64,000 nucleotides of DNA from Cohaesibacter sp. (GCA_025210795.1 JAOAQZ010000019.1:186001-250000); one strand, 5' to 3'; positions 1 through 10,987 are shown, counted from the first letter of the stretch. The notes: generated from the letters alone by a model not told the origin. Numbers and translations are program-made.

Positions 1-2131
1 GCGAAAAGAGCCGGTCTATCAAGCCGATATGCGCGCTTTTGGCCGGAACATAAGACCCCATTTGCGCCATAATGGCGATAAGCGCATTTTGGCGCAAAAA
101 GGTCGATTTACCGGCCATATTGGGGCCGGTCATCAACCAGATATTACCATGATTTTGCCCCTCTTGGGGACCTAGTGCGCAATCATTGGCAACAAAGGGC
201 TCGCTTCCCTCCTGCGCCAGCGCATGTTCCACCACCGGATGGCGCCCGCGCTCAATGGAAAAAGCAAGGCTGTTATCCATAACAGGGCGGCAATAGCCGC
301 GATCTTGCGCAAGAGCGGCAAGGGAGGCCGATACATCAAAGACCGCAAAGGCATGGGACGCCGCCTTGATGGCAGAACTGGCCGCAAGGATTTGCCCGGC
401 AAGATGGGAGAATATTTCCAGCTCAATCGCCATTGCCTTGCTGCCAGCCGATGCGATTTTTGCCTCAAGATCTGCCAAAGTGGTGGTGGTAAAGCGCACA
501 GCATTGGCAAGGGTCTGGCGATGAATGAAGGTTTCGTTCAACGGCACCGACATTAGTTTCTCGGCATTGTTGGCCGTAACCTCGACGAAATAACCCAGCA
601 CATTGTTATGCTTGACTTTAAGGCTCTTAACGCCGGTCATGTCGGCATAATCGGCCTGAAGTGAGGCAATCACCCGGCGGCTTTCATCACGCAAGGATCG
701 CAACTCATCAAGGCTTGGGTCATAACCCTTGCGCACAAAGCCGCCATCACGGGCCAAAAGCGGGACTTCCTCATCCAGTGCTGCGGCCAGGAGCGATCCC
801 AGATCATCAGGCAGGGCAAACAGGGCTTCATAGGCTCGTCGCAATTCTGCAGGCAATTGATCGGGGCCGGTGCTTTGGCCAAAGCGGGCAAGCAAGCTGA
901 GACTTGCGGCAAAACCAGAACGAATAGCCACCATATCGCGGGGGCCGCCACGCTCAAGCGACAGGCGCGAAAGGGAGCGCAGCATATCGGGCACGGCTTT
1001 GAGATGCTCTTCAAGATCAAGCCGCAGGCTCATCTGATCAATGAACCAGCCGACCGAATCCTGCCGCTCGACAATTTCGTCAAGATTGGCAAGCGGTGAG
1101 GCAAGACGGGCGGCCAAAAGACGGGAGCCAGCCCCTGTCATCGTCTGGTCAATGGTCGCCAGAAGTGAGCCTTTTTTCTCCCCTGCCAAGGTGCGTACCA
1201 GTTCCAGATTGGCGCGGGTTGCAGCATCAATTGACATGCTGCGGGCGGATAGTTCGCGCACAGGAGGACTTAGAGGAGGGCGGGCACCCAACTGGGTTTT
1301 CTCGACATAGGCGAGGACTGCACTTGCTGCCATCAGCTCCACCCGTTCAAACTGGCCAAAGCCATCCAGAGTGGAGACCTTGAAATAGTCCGAGAGGCGA
1401 GAGGCTGCCGTTGCCCCGTCAAAGAAGGCGCGCGGGACAGGCGAGAGAGAGGCACGCACTTCCTCACCCAATGCGCGAATATCCTCATCTTGCAGCATCG
1501 TATCCGCCAGAATGATTTCACGCGGATCAAGACGAGCCAATTCTGCATTAAGGCGAAGCTGGGAGACCATCTGAACGCCAAATTCCCCGGTTGAAAGCTC
1601 CAGCCAGGAAAGGCCATAGCGGGCTTCCTCCCCCTCCCCGCCGGGCTGGCGAGCGATGGAAGCGAGATAATTGGAGCTTGCCGCATCCAGCAATGTGTCT
1701 TCGGTAAGGGTGCCTGGAGTAACCAGACGCACCACATCACGGCGCACCACGGCCTTGGATCCCCGCTTCTTGGCCTCTGCCGGATCTTCCGTCTGTTCAC
1801 AAACCGCTACCTTAAAGCCCAAGGCAATCAAGCGGTCGAGATATCCATCGGCGGAATGGACCGGCACACCGCACATGGGAATATCTTCCCCCAGATGTTT
1901 GCCCCGTTTGGTGAGCGTAATGCCCAAAGCCTGAGCTGCATGGACAGCATCTTCGAAAAAGAGTTCGTAAAAATCGCCCATACGATAGAAAAGCAGACTA
2001 TCTGGATTGGCGTTTTTGATTTCGATGAATTGCTCCATCATCGGTGTGACCTTTTGTCCGGGATCCACCGCTATTTTTCCGCCAGCAAGTCTTCTGGATG
2101 TGGGAGAAGAGTGTTCTTGTTGTTTTTCCAT
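1..2131 (-). CDS. mutS: DNA mismatch repair protein MutS (3' end outside window)
   Basis: MutS recognises base mismatches and small loops and starts MutL-dependent repair. About 710 codons are present and the gene runs off the left edge. The mismatch-contacting Phe-x-Glu motif is visible in GDFYELF (F54, E56), and the ATPase Walker A (GPNMAGKST) sits near residues 667-676, just before the edge. The start at 2131 gives a short polar tail ahead of the conserved TPMMEQF segment; an ATG about 30 codons further in is an alternative. It is transcribed away from maeB, from a shared 380-bp gap. Family identity is certain from the motifs; the missing C-terminus cannot be judged. Confidence 0.97.
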   Translation of the reverse strand, partial: MEKQQEHSSPTSRRLAGGKIAVDPGQKVTPMMEQFIEIKNANPDSLLFYRMGDFYELFFEDAVHAAQALGITLTKRGKHLGEDIPMCGVPVHSADGYLDRLIALGFKVAVCEQTEDPAEAKKRGSKAVVRRDVVRLVTPGTLTEDTLLDAASSNYLASIARQPGGEGEEARYGLSWLELSTGEFGVQMVSQLRLNAELARLDPREIILADTMLQDEDIRALGEEVRASLSPVPRAFFDGATAASRLSDYFKVSTLDGFGQFERVELMAASAVLAYVEKTQLGARPPLSPPVRELSARSMSIDAATRANLELVRTLAGEKKGSLLATIDQTMTGAGSRLLAARLASPLANLDEIVERQDSVGWFIDQMSLRLDLEEHLKAVPDMLRSLSRLSLERGGPRDMVAIRSGFAASLSLLARFGQSTGPDQLPAELRRAYEALFALPDDLGSLLAAALDEEVPLLARDGGFVRKGYDPSLDELRSLRDESRRVIASLQADYADMTGVKSLKVKHNNVLGYFVEVTANNAEKLMSVPLNETFIHRQTLANAVRFTTTTLADLEAKIASAGSKAMAIELEIFSHLAGQILAASSAIKAASHAFAVFDVSASLAALAQDRGYCRPVMDNSLAFSIERGRHPVVEHALAQEGSEPFVANDCALGPQEGQNHGNIWLMTGPNMAGKSTFLRQNALIAIMAQMGSYVPAKSAHIGLIDRLFS

Positions 2132-2511
2132 GCTTTGGGCCTGGTTTGTCCTTGCTGATCTTCCTCAATGAGCACAGGCATATGCCTGCTTTGCTCTATT
2201 GAGTTAAATTTTCTGCCTGCACTTGATCAAAGAGAGGGCGAATCCCCCTTTAATTTTCTGGCACATTAACAACAAAGCCTGGATTGAGACCATAAAAGGA
2301 AGCCTTTTGGCCGATTGAGACTGGAAGCAAGCTGACTTAATGTGCATAACTTATGATCCGAATGCGAGTAGGTCTACCTGATCTGCGCCCGGCCCCGCTT
2401 TTTGCATGGCTGCCGCATGTGAGCTGCGACAGGTTCAGATTTTTCGGCTTGCACCGGACCATGACATATCAGATCCGGTCTGCGAACAAATAAACAAGAG
2501 GAAGGCCCATC
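2132..2511. promoter_or_regulatory. Divergent mutS/maeB intergenic region
   Basis: This 380-bp gap separates two divergent genes and must hold the promoters of both. I see no convincing ORF, tRNA or strong hairpin in it. A clear ribosome binding site, AGAGGAAGG (about 2497-2505), lies 6 bp before the maeB GTG codon. No -35/-10 pair was clear enough to report. Confidence 0.5.
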
Positions 2512-4791
2512 GTGGGACAAGATAGAATGAAATCCGGTGTTAGCGTAACCGATGAAGAAGCTCTCAAATTCCATCAGCAAGGTCGCCCGGGCAAGTTGGA
2601 AATTATTCCAACCAAACCAATGGCGACACAGCGTGATCTATCACTGGCCTATTCTCCCGGGGTTGCAGCTCCTGTTCGCGCTATTGCCGATGATCCGTCC
2701 CGCGCCTTTGACTATACCGCGCGCGGCAATGTTGTTGCGGTCATCACCAATGGTTCAGCTATTCTAGGCCTTGGGAATTTGGGAGCCCTTGCCTCCAAGC
2801 CGGTGATGGAAGGCAAATCTGTCCTCTTTAAACGCTTTGCAGATGTCGATTCGATTGATCTGGAAATCGACACCCAAGACCCTGATACTTTTATCAATAG
2901 TGTGCGCTATCTTGGCCCGTCTTTTGGCGGCATCAATCTGGAAGATATCAAGGCTCCTGAATGTTTCATCATTGAGCAAAAGCTCAAGGAAGTGATGGAT
3001 ATTCCGGTTTTTCATGACGATCAGCACGGCACCGCGATTATCGCTGCCGCTGGCCTGTTCAATGCTTTGCATCTGACCGGACGCGAAATCAAGGATACCA
3101 AGGTTGTTTGTAACGGTGCTGGCGCTGCTGGTATTGCCTGTATCGAACTGGTCAAAGCCATGGGTATTCCGCACGAAAATGTGATCTTGTGCGACACCAA
3201 AGGCCCCATCTATCAAGGCCGTGAAGAAGGCATGAACCAGTGGAAATCGGCCCATGCAGTGCCGACCGAGGCGCGCAGCCTTGCTGAAGCCATGGAAGGG
3301 GCAGATGTCTTCTTTGGTGTATCGGTAAAAGGGGCACTTACCCCTGATATGGTCCGCAGCATGGCGCCTAGCCCGATCATTTTTGCCATGGCAAATCCTG
3401 ATCCGGAAATTACACCTGAAGAAGCCCATGCAGTGCGGGAAGATGCCATCGTGGCAACAGGTCGCTCGGATTACCCCAATCAGGTCAACAATGTTCTGGG
3501 CTTTCCCTATATTTTCCGCGGCGCGCTGGATGTCAGGGCCACCGAGATTAATGATCATATGAAGGTGGAAGCGGCCCGCGCTATTGCAGCGCTTGCTCGC
3601 GAAGATGTGCCCGATGAAGTGGCCAATGCCTATCAGGGCAATCGCCCTAAATTTGGTCCCAATTACATCATTCCGGTTCCCTTTGATCCGCGCCTTATTT
3701 CTGCCATTCCCCCCGCAGTTGCCAAGGCGGCTATGGATAGTGGCGTTGCCCAGCGGCCTATTCTGGACATGGCCGAATATGCCCAGCAATTGTCTGCCCG
3801 CCGCGACCCGCTGGCCTCGACCTTGCAGCGCGTTTATTCCAAGGTTCGGCGCAATCCAAAACGGGTTGTCTTTGCCGAAGGGGAGGAAGAACAGGTCATC
3901 CGTGCCGCTATTTCTTTTGCCAACGAAGAACTGGGCACAGCAATTCTGGTCGGACGTGATGATGATGTGCGCCGCACCGCGCAAAAAGCCGGGATTGAGC
4001 TTGATCGCCCGGGGATTGAACTGGTCAATGCCCGCAGCTCCAGCCGCGGCGAAGATTATGCCGACCATCTTTATCGCCGCCTTCAGCGCAAGGGCTATCT
4101 CTATCGCGACTGCGTGCGTCTGGTAAATAATGATCGCAACATCTTTGGCGCTTCCATGGTGGCTATGGGCGATGCGGACGCCATGATTTCTGGCGTGACG
4201 CGCAATTATTCCATTGTTCTGGAAGATGTGCAGAAGGTGATTGATCCTCGCCCCGGCCACCGGGTTATCGGGGTTACGATCTCCTTGTGTAAGGAACGCA
4301 CCGTTCTGGTGGCCGATACTGCCGTGCATGACATGCCAAACGCAGAAGAGCTGGCCGATATTGCTGAGGAAGCCTCAGGCGTTGCCCGTAAGCTTGGCAT
4401 CGAGCCTCGGGTTGCCATGCTGGCCTATTCCACCTTTGGTCATCCCGAAGGCGAGCGTTCGGACAATCTGCGCGAAGCAGTTCGTATTCTGGATCGCCGC
4501 CGGGTTGATTTTGAATATGAAGGCGAAATGGCTGCCGATGTCGCGCTTAACAGCGATTTGATGGCCGCTTATCCGTTCTGCCGCCTCTCCGGTCCGGCCA
4601 ATGTTCTGGTTATGCCAGCCTTCCATGCAGCCTCTATCTCTACCAAAATGCTGCAGGAACTTGGCGGCTCCACCATTATGGGCCCCTTGCTGGTCGGCCT
4701 CAACAAGCCGGTGCAGATTGTCTCGCTTGGCGCGCGCGATAGCGAGATCGTCAATATGGCAGCTTTAGCCGCTTACAATCTGGGTGCATAA
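2512..4791 (+). CDS. maeB: NADP-dependent malic enzyme with C-terminal phosphotransacetylase-like domain
   Basis: This enzyme decarboxylates malate to pyruvate and makes NADPH. The 759-residue length is that of the large MaeB type: a malic enzyme half (about 1-430) followed by a phosphate acetyltransferase-like half (about 430-759). Seen in the first half are SPGVAAPV, the [17 protein letters not shown] segment, FHDDQHGTA and the dinucleotide-binding GAGAAGIA. In this family the C-terminal domain usually regulates (acetyl-CoA response) rather than catalyses; that is family knowledge. The GTG start at 2512 was chosen because AGAGGAAGG lies 6 bp upstream; the ATG at 2527 would be too far from it. 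A strong terminator follows. Confidence 0.96.
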   Translation: MGQDRMKSGVSVTDEEALKFHQQGRPGKLEIIPTKPMATQRDLSLAYSPGVAAPVRAIADDPSRAFDYTARGNVVAVITNGSAILGLGNLGALASKPVMEGKSVLFKRFADVDSIDLEIDTQDPDTFINSVRYLGPSFGGINLEDIKAPECFIIEQKLKEVMDIPVFHDDQHGTAIIAAAGLFNALHLTGREIKDTKVVCNGAGAAGIACIELVKAMGIPHENVILCDTKGPIYQGREEGMNQWKSAHAVPTEARSLAEAMEGADVFFGVSVKGALTPDMVRSMAPSPIIFAMANPDPEITPEEAHAVREDAIVATGRSDYPNQVNNVLGFPYIFRGALDVRATEINDHMKVEAARAIAALAREDVPDEVANAYQGNRPKFGPNYIIPVPFDPRLISAIPPAVAKAAMDSGVAQRPILDMAEYAQQLSARRDPLASTLQRVYSKVRRNPKRVVFAEGEEEQVIRAAISFANEELGTAILVGRDDDVRRTAQKAGIELDRPGIELVNARSSSRGEDYADHLYRRLQRKGYLYRDCVRLVNNDRNIFGASMVAMGDADAMISGVTRNYSIVLEDVQKVIDPRPGHRVIGVTISLCKERTVLVADTAVHDMPNAEELADIAEEASGVARKLGIEPRVAMLAYSTFGHPEGERSDNLREAVRILDRRRVDFEYEGEMAADVALNSDLMAAYPFCRLSGPANVLVMPAFHAASISTKMLQELGGSTIMGPLLVGLNKPVQIVSLGARDSEIVNMAALAAYNLGA

Positions 4792-4831
4792 ACCAAGATT
4801 ATAAGCGACATAAAGCACGTAACACGCAAAA

Positions 4832-4865
4832 GGCCCTGATCAGATCAAGATCAGGGCCCTTTTTA
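4832..4865. terminator. Bidirectional intrinsic terminator between maeB and olsB
   Basis: A perfect 10-bp stem, GGCCCTGATC (4832-4841) with GATCAGGGCC (4849-4858), has a 7-nt loop and a T-run at 4860-4864. A-residues flank the left arm, so it can end transcription from both convergent genes. Confidence 0.9.
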
Positions 4866-4888
4866 TAGGTCCAGTTCAACTCGCTTCA

Positions 4889-5869
4889 TCAGGCATGTTG
4901 GGCGACAGCGCCTTTGACCGTCTCGGTGCTGTAATGTTGGATATATTTCTGGTCGATATTTTCAATCGGGATGACGATAAACACATCTGTTGTGCCAAAT
5001 TGATGATCAATCATGGCAGAGGAGCCGAAATAGCAACCAATGCGCATATAGGCCTTGATAAGAGGCGGCAATTGCCGCAAGGCCTTTTTGTCATTCAGTA
5101 GTAAGGGATCCATCTGCGCCAAAGGCACCTGATTGTCAGGCCACGCTTCAACCGCCCATTCCTTCGGTGCCGGATTGGCCTTGGCCAGAAAAGAAAGGGG
5201 TTCGGCCAGTTCGGCAGGGTCTGTTCCGGCCAGCGAGGCACAGCCAAACATAACGTCAATCTTGTGGATCTGGACATAGGCCCAGATGCCCTGCCACAGC
5301 AGTTCGATGGTGCGTTTGGTGCGATAATCCTTTAAAACGCAGGATCGCCCAAGCTCCAAAAACCGCTCGCCCGGATGCTGGTCGAGCATGGGCTGGATAT
5401 TAAACTCATTGGCTGAATAAAAGCCGCCAAACAGATTGGCTCGCTCCTGCCGCAACAGGCGGTAAGTCCCCACAACTCGCGGTTCCTTGCGGCGAAATTT
5501 CTTTTTTGGTGGCTCGTGATCAAGCACCAGCAAATGATCGCAAATGGCGTCAAAGGCGTCAGCATCGCGGCGGGTCAGTTTGGTCTGGGGGTCCGGCTTG
5601 GCGGCCATTTCCTTGTAGAATACCTTATAGCGCAAACGCTGGGCTTTTTTGACCTCTCTTTCGGTTTGGGCAAGGCGGATCTCCAGCGATCCTATCCGGC
5701 CCAAGGTCAAGGGCTCCTGCTGTAGCGAACGACGATCACGAATGCGATTTTGCCGCATGGCGTTGATTAATTTTCTCGACAGGGCAGGAGTGAATGCTCG
5801 TAAATCACGCTTGCGCGGAAGGTCCGCCGACTGGGAATAGGCTGTCTTTGTCATCTTCATTCGCTTCAC
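4889..5869 (-). CDS. olsB: OlsB-type GNAT N-acyltransferase (ornithine lipid synthesis)
   Basis: Likely transfers a 3-hydroxyacyl chain from acyl carrier protein to the alpha-amino group of ornithine, the first step of ornithine lipid synthesis at the membrane. The 326-residue protein has a basic N-terminus of about 60 residues and then the hemolysin-like/OlsB fold, with LRYKVFYKEM, VGTYRLLR, FNIQPMLDQHPGERFLELGRSCV and ADVMFGCASLAG-like segments. The N-terminal tail is longer than in many OlsB proteins. No olsA partner is in the window, so the lipid product is inferred from family. The annotation 'hemolysin-like acyltransferase' is the cautious alternative. Confidence 0.8.
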   Translation of the reverse strand: MKRMKMTKTAYSQSADLPRKRDLRAFTPALSRKLINAMRQNRIRDRRSLQQEPLTLGRIGSLEIRLAQTEREVKKAQRLRYKVFYKEMAAKPDPQTKLTRRDADAFDAICDHLLVLDHEPPKKKFRRKEPRVVGTYRLLRQERANLFGGFYSANEFNIQPMLDQHPGERFLELGRSCVLKDYRTKRTIELLWQGIWAYVQIHKIDVMFGCASLAGTDPAELAEPLSFLAKANPAPKEWAVEAWPDNQVPLAQMDPLLLNDKKALRQLPPLIKAYMRIGCYFGSSAMIDHQFGTTDVFIVIPIENIDQKYIQHYSTETVKGAVAQHA

Positions 5870-5996
5870 CTTGCATATAGTGGGTTGAGCGTGGTTCAGA
5901 CCCGTGCATCAAACCATTTTCACGGCCTAGCAGGAAAAGGATACAGCTATATGACAAAAGAAAAAGCCCCAACGCAACTTTAAGGCGCTCTCCCCT

Positions 5997-8609
5997 CTAG
6001 CCTTCCTGATCGCTCTGGCCCTTGCCCTGCTCTGCAAAGGCACGCACTTTGGAGACGAGAACGGGCGGATCAATCGGCTTGACGATAAAATCATCAAAGC
6101 CGTGATCAAGACAGGCTTTGCGGGTTTCTTGCAGGGCATCGGCGGTAAAGGCAATCTTGGGCACCATGATCCCTGATGAGGCATCTTGCTGCTGCATTTC
6201 ATCAAACAGGGTAAGGCCATCCATGTCTGGCATATGCAAATCCAGCAAGGCGACCTCAAAATTTGGTGCCTCGGCCATGGTGTAAAGATCAAGCGCCTCT
6301 TTGCCAGAATGGGCCAGAACCACATTCATGCCTGCCTTGGTAAGGATAGAGCTCGCCAAAATGGCATTGATCTTGTTGTCTTCTACGAGCAGGATGCGCA
6401 TCTTGTGATCTTTGTCTTGATCCGCCTCCTGAGTGAGCGTGCTTTCGGCGGCTTGATCCTCTCCCTTTTCCGTTTGTACCGCTTTAGAGGCTTCATCCGG
6501 AAGCAGAGAGATGTGGTCTGGATCTTTTTTCGGTGACTGCTCAGAATAGGGTGTAGATTGGTCCTTAAGCGCTGTGGTGTGAGAAGCCTCACCCTTAAGC
6601 GCCGAGAGGAGCGAGGATTTTCGCACCGGTTTGACCAGATAATTGGTAATCCCGCATTCGCGCATTTCAGCAATGACATGGCGCTCTGTCGGCTCAAGCA
6701 AAATGATCCGGCTTTTGGGGGCAGGGCGGGTGAGAATGCCGGTTTTGGCCGGATCAAAGGCCGACAAGATGCGCACAGCCTTTGCCGGATCTGCGCCATT
6801 GATCAGCATATGATCAATCCCGAATTGGGTGTCGTCCTGCTCCCATTCCTTTAAGGAGAGAGAGCGAAATTCCATATTCCAGTCGCGGCAATAAGAGGCA
6901 AGGGCAGATTGGTCCGCTTCCGTGAGATCAATACCCACCATCACCTGATTGTCCAGACTGACCGACAGAGGTGCCGTGGACAGCTCGCCCTCTTCTGCGC
7001 TCATGAAGGAGACAGGCAGCAGCAAGGTAAAGAGGCTTCCTTGTGCCTGCTCGCTTGTTGCCACAATATCCCCTTGCATCAGATGGGCAAGGCGACGCGA
7101 AATGGCTAGGCCAAGGCCCGCGCCTTCATGGCGGCGGCTGCGACCGGTATCGACCTGTTCGAACTCCCCAAACAGGCGCTCCAACTGATCTTTTTCAATG
7201 CCGATGCCCGTATCTTTGACCTGAAAACACAGGAGGCACTGCTCCATATCCAGTGTCTTACCAAGAAGCTGGTCCGCTTCTTCACCTTGTTTGAACTCAA
7301 GGGTGATATTGATCGCGCCTTTTTCGGTAAACTTGACGGCATTGCCTAAGAGATTGATCAGAATCTGGCGTACCCGTACCGGATCAAACAGAGCTTTTTC
7401 CGGCACTTGCGGGGCCATCCAACTAGCGATTGAGAGACCCTTTTCCTGTGCGTCCGGCGCCAGCAATTCGGCCACTTCCTCAATGATTCGAACCGGTGAG
7501 GTCCAGTCTTCTTTCAAGGATAGTTTGCCCGCCTCGACCTTGGACAGGTCAAGCACATCATTGACCAGCGAGAGGAGCGACGAGCCCGATTGGCGCAGGG
7601 CCTGAATGTAGCTTTCCTGCTCCGGGCTGACATCGGTTGCTTGCAACAAGTTGGCCATTCCGATCACCCCATTAAGAGGGGTGCGCATTTCGTGGCTGAT
7701 GGTCGCCAAAAATCGCGATTTTGCCTCACTGGCTGCTTCCACCCGCTTAAAGGCGGTGATATCGCGCGCAATGATCAGGCGCAGCGTTTCCTTGCGCTGG
7801 GCAGAGCGCATCAGCGTTTCAGTCCAGCGGAACCAGCGCGGCCCTTTTTTGGTTTCGATCAGCCTTTCATGCAAGGGATCAGCAACATGGAGCTGGCGCT
7901 CAAAGCCGCGGATATCATCTCTCTCACGGCTTTCGGGCGGCTGGGGGCTATCCTCCGCTGTGAAGGCGTGGCCGGTTCCTTCCTCTTCCAGATAGTCCTG
8001 CCCCATATGAAAGGGTGCAGAGGTCTGGTCCCGATCGAACCATTCATCAAAGGCCTTGTTGGCATAATGAATAGAGCCGTCGTCTCCCTGATGAATGATC
8101 ACATCGCCTTGGCGATTAAGAAGGGCGTTATATTTGAGCTCGGCTTCACGCAATTCCCAGTTTTGGTCGTGCAATTGCTCAAGTTCGGCATCCAGTACTT
8201 TAAGATGATGGGTCAGATCCACCCCTTGCGGAAGGGCCTCACCCGGCTCTGTCATCTTTTCTTTTGCGTCTTGCTCAGTTTGTACCACAACAGGCCGGCG
8301 CATGGAGGGGGGTGCAAGAAGCAACATGACAAGCAGGCCCACGCAGGCCCAAAGAAGCCCGGCCACGAAAGCAAATGGTGGATAGAGCCAGAAGAGAAAG
8401 CCGCCCAAAAGCGTTAAAAAGCTGATGAGAAGAAGCAAAAGAAGGCTATGCTCTGCAAGCCAGATCAATCCCCTTTCAAGCATCGGGGCATGCGGGGCAT
8501 CCAAAGCCGCGTCTGTTGCTTTTGCTTGATCTGAAGAGGTGCTGGAAGAAGAATCCGACATGGTGGCAACATCTTTGCTGTAACTATGATGCCCTTTTCT
8601 AGCATGCAT
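5997..8609 (-). CDS. Membrane-bound hybrid sensor histidine kinase (PAS, HisKA, HATPase, degenerate REC, REC)
   Basis: A two-component hybrid kinase of 870 residues. In order: two membrane helices (about 48-100), a short coiled linker, a PAS-like sensor (about 155-285), HisKA with the phosphorylated His306 in SHEMRTPLNG, a HATPase domain with NLLGNAVKF, DTGIGI and GAGLGLAI (about 400-535), a receiver-like segment without a clear acceptor Asp (about 550-675), and a complete receiver (about 737-865) with D790 in LLDLHMPDMDG and K844. The signal is unknown and no cognate regulator is adjacent. A second start at 8561 (MSDSSSS) is possible; neither has a strong ribosome site. In several Rhizobiales a similar kinase lies near olsB and comM. 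Confidence 0.93.
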   Translation of the reverse strand: MHARKGHHSYSKDVATMSDSSSSTSSDQAKATDAALDAPHAPMLERGLIWLAEHSLLLLLLISFLTLLGGFLFWLYPPFAFVAGLLWACVGLLVMLLLAPPSMRRPVVVQTEQDAKEKMTEPGEALPQGVDLTHHLKVLDAELEQLHDQNWELREAELKYNALLNRQGDVIIHQGDDGSIHYANKAFDEWFDRDQTSAPFHMGQDYLEEEGTGHAFTAEDSPQPPESRERDDIRGFERQLHVADPLHERLIETKKGPRWFRWTETLMRSAQRKETLRLIIARDITAFKRVEAASEAKSRFLATISHEMRTPLNGVIGMANLLQATDVSPEQESYIQALRQSGSSLLSLVNDVLDLSKVEAGKLSLKEDWTSPVRIIEEVAELLAPDAQEKGLSIASWMAPQVPEKALFDPVRVRQILINLLGNAVKFTEKGAINITLEFKQGEEADQLLGKTLDMEQCLLCFQVKDTGIGIEKDQLERLFGEFEQVDTGRSRRHEGAGLGLAISRRLAHLMQGDIVATSEQAQGSLFTLLLPVSFMSAEEGELSTAPLSVSLDNQVMVGIDLTEADQSALASYCRDWNMEFRSLSLKEWEQDDTQFGIDHMLINGADPAKAVRILSAFDPAKTGILTRPAPKSRIILLEPTERHVIAEMRECGITNYLVKPVRKSSLLSALKGEASHTTALKDQSTPYSEQSPKKDPDHISLLPDEASKAVQTEKGEDQAAESTLTQEADQDKDHKMRILLVEDNKINAILASSILTKAGMNVVLAHSGKEALDLYTMAEAPNFEVALLDLHMPDMDGLTLFDEMQQQDASSGIMVPKIAFTADALQETRKACLDHGFDDFIVKPIDPPVLVSKVRAFAEQGKGQSDQEG

Positions 8610-8689
8610 CTGCTACCAAATGATTGACCGGATAACCCATCAGCCCCGCAAATCCGGCCTTTTCGCCAGGGTTTGTGAGGCCCGAGCCT

Positions 8690-10225
8690 TTATACCATTG
8701 CAAGAGAGGTGGCGCTGGTGGTGCGATAGCCTAGCGCTTCGGCAATTTCTTCCCGCCCCGGCTGATCGCGGCCCTCAAGATCGGCAAGAGTGCGCGCAAC
8801 CTTTAAAATACGGTGATAGCCGCGGGCCGACAGGTTCATTGTTTGGGCCGCAAGGCGCAAAAGGTCCATGGCATTGTCATCGGGCCGGGTTACCTGCTCG
8901 ATGAGGCTGGCAGGACATTGGGCATTGGTGAGGATGTCGGGGCGGTTCAGCTTTTGAAAGCGCTCCTTCTGGCGCTGTCGGGCGCGGGCAACCCTTGCGC
9001 CCACCTCTTTTGACCCTTCCTTGGGCGGCGGCAGCATTAAATCTGTTGCCGAAACCGCGGGCACCTCAATGCGTAAATCAATCCGGTCCATCAAAGGGCC
9101 GGAAATACGGGCCTGATAGTCAGCGGCGCAACGCGGACCCCTTTTGCAGACATGGCCCGGCTCTCCCGCATGGCCGCAGCGGCAGGGATTCATTGCGGCA
9201 ATCAGCTGAATTTGGGAGGGATAACAAACCCTGTGATTGGCGCGCGAGATGATTGTCTCACCGCTTTCAAGGGGCTGGCGCAGGCTATCGAGCACTTGAG
9301 GGGAGAATTCCGGCAATTCATCCAGAAACAGAACACCATTATGGGCCAAAGCCACTTCCCCCGGCTTGGCCTTTGCGCCGCCACCGACCATAGCCGCCAT
9401 GGATGCCGAATGGTGGGGTGAGCGAAAGGGACGCGCAGAGGACAGGCGCCCTTGGGGCAAAAGGCCGGCAATGGACTGGATCATAGACACATCCAGCAAT
9501 TCTTTGGGGCTGAGAGGGGGCAAGATGGTGGGCAGGCGCGAGGCCAACATGGATTTGCCAGAGCCGGGTGGTCCAACCATAACCATGTTATGGCCACCGC
9601 TGGCTGCCACTTCCAAAGCTCTTTTTGCCATTTCCTGCCCCTTGATATCGGCAAGATCAAGGTGATTCTCCTGATCCTGACGAATGGCTGGCATAGGACG
9701 TGAGAGAACCTGACTGCCCTTGAAATGATTAACGAGCGAGATAAGGCTGCTGGGCGCAAGAATGCTCATATCCGCATCCGCCCATGCTGCCTCGGGCCCG
9801 CAATCGCACGGGCAAATCAGGCCCTTATCCTGTGCATTTGCGGCAATGGCTGCAGGAAGCACCCCCACAACACCCGCCAACTCCCCATCAAGCGCCAGCT
9901 CCCCCAGCACCACATAGGCATCAAGCACATCGGACGGAATGGCACCAATGGCTGCCATCAAGCCAAGGGCGATGGGTAGATCGAAATGGCTGCCTTCCTT
10001 GGGCAGATCGGCAGGGGCGAGATTGATGGTGATGCGTTTTGGCGGCAAGGAAAGGCCCGAGGCTGCAAGAGCTGCCCGCACCCGCTCGCGGCTTTCGGCC
10101 ACAGCCTTATCGGGAAGCCCAACGATGGTAAAAGCTGGCAACCCTGAGGCCACTTGCACCTGAACATCCACCTCAACAGCGCTTACGCCCTGAAAGGACA
10201 CCGTATGGATATGGGCAACCATCAC
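8690..10225 (-). CDS. comM: YifB/ComM family AAA+ ATPase (Mg-chelatase-like)
   Basis: ComM-type proteins are hexameric helicases that extend branch migration during natural transformation. The 511-residue length fits the family. A Lon-like N-terminal domain (about 1-170, with GLPDKAVAESRERVRAA) precedes the AAA+ core with Walker A GPPGSGKS and Walker B FLDELPEF, then the zinc-ribbon-like CRCGHAGEPGHVCKRG and the C-terminal Mg-chelatase domain. The gene is common in bacteria not known to be competent, so a role in transformation here is inference. A second Met one codon in is equally possible as start. Confidence 0.95.
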   Translation of the reverse strand: MMVAHIHTVSFQGVSAVEVDVQVQVASGLPAFTIVGLPDKAVAESRERVRAALAASGLSLPPKRITINLAPADLPKEGSHFDLPIALGLMAAIGAIPSDVLDAYVVLGELALDGELAGVVGVLPAAIAANAQDKGLICPCDCGPEAAWADADMSILAPSSLISLVNHFKGSQVLSRPMPAIRQDQENHLDLADIKGQEMAKRALEVAASGGHNMVMVGPPGSGKSMLASRLPTILPPLSPKELLDVSMIQSIAGLLPQGRLSSARPFRSPHHSASMAAMVGGGAKAKPGEVALAHNGVLFLDELPEFSPQVLDSLRQPLESGETIISRANHRVCYPSQIQLIAAMNPCRCGHAGEPGHVCKRGPRCAADYQARISGPLMDRIDLRIEVPAVSATDLMLPPPKEGSKEVGARVARARQRQKERFQKLNRPDILTNAQCPASLIEQVTRPDDNAMDLLRLAAQTMNLSARGYHRILKVARTLADLEGRDQPGREEIAEALGYRTTSATSLAMV

Positions 10226-10357
10226 ATTATCTCTGTCTTCTTATGATTAAGGATCAGCAATGATTGCAACCATAGCGGGATTGCATTTGTATTTCAAGAA
10301 CACAAAGAGAACAAAAATCGGAAAGAGGTTTGATCAGGCCACAAAGGCTTTTCAGCT

Positions 10358-10987
10358 TTAGCGATTGATGGCTGCCAGAAAACCACCAATGCCAATGAAG
10401 GTGCCGCCAGTGATACGGTTGAACCAGCGGCCAACCGAGGCTTTTGCAAGCCATGGGGACACCTTGTTGGCAAAGACAGAGAGAGAGGTTTCAACCACCA
10501 ACTCCGTTGCAATAAAGGTGCCTGCGAAAATGAAATATTGCACGACGGGTGAGCTTTGCGGGTCCATAAATTGCGGCAAGAAGGCTGCAAAGAAGATGAG
10601 GCCCTTGGGATTGGAGGAAGCTACGAAAAAGCCTTGCGAAAACAGGTTCCTGCGGCGTGCATCACTTAAAGTTTGCTGGCGCTGGGCGGCATCCATTTGA
10701 AGGGGAGGAGAGCGCCAGGTCTTGATGCCCAAATAGACGAGATAGGCCGCCCCCAACCATTTGGTGACAGTAAAGGCCTCGGGCGAGGCAGTTAACAGGG
10801 CCCCAAGCCCTGCCATGGAAATTGCCATCAAAAGTGCAAAGCCTGCGGCCCCTCCAAGGGAGGTGAAGACGGTTTTGCGCACGCCATAGAGTGCTCCATG
10901 GGTGAGGGCCAAGAGCGTGTTAGGCCCGGGCGTCACCGACAGGCCAGCGGACGCTGCAACATAAAGGATCCACAATTCCCAAGACAT
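10358..10987 (-). CDS. LysE/RhtB family amino acid exporter
   Basis: A predicted inner-membrane exporter of 209 residues with about six hydrophobic segments. The N-terminal VTPGPNTLLALTHGALYG is the LysE/RhtB signature, followed by GLGALL, a cytoplasmic loop near residues 110-135, and the conserved NPKGLIFFAAFLPQF. The start at 10987 was chosen because GGGGAG lies 6 bp upstream; a longer reading would begin at TTG 11005. The substrate cannot be told from sequence (lysine, threonine, homoserine and others are known). It stands alone, divergent from ogt. Confidence 0.9.
   Translation of the reverse strand: MSWELWILYVAASAGLSVTPGPNTLLALTHGALYGVRKTVFTSLGGAAGFALLMAISMAGLGALLTASPEAFTVTKWLGAAYLVYLGIKTWRSPPLQMDAAQRQQTLSDARRRNLFSQGFFVASSNPKGLIFFAAFLPQFMDPQSSPVVQYFIFAGTFIATELVVETSLSVFANKVSPWLAKASVGRWFNRITGGTFIGIGGFLAAINR

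Noticed and set aside
2764..4329. 521-codon frame on the minus strand opposite maeB
   Set aside because: It is a shadow of maeB codon use: the + strand shows a clear complete enzyme and the opposite frame has no recognisable domain.
7590..8417. 275-codon + strand frame opposite the hybrid kinase
   Set aside because: Antisense to conserved kinase domains and without family motifs, so it is treated as a shadow.
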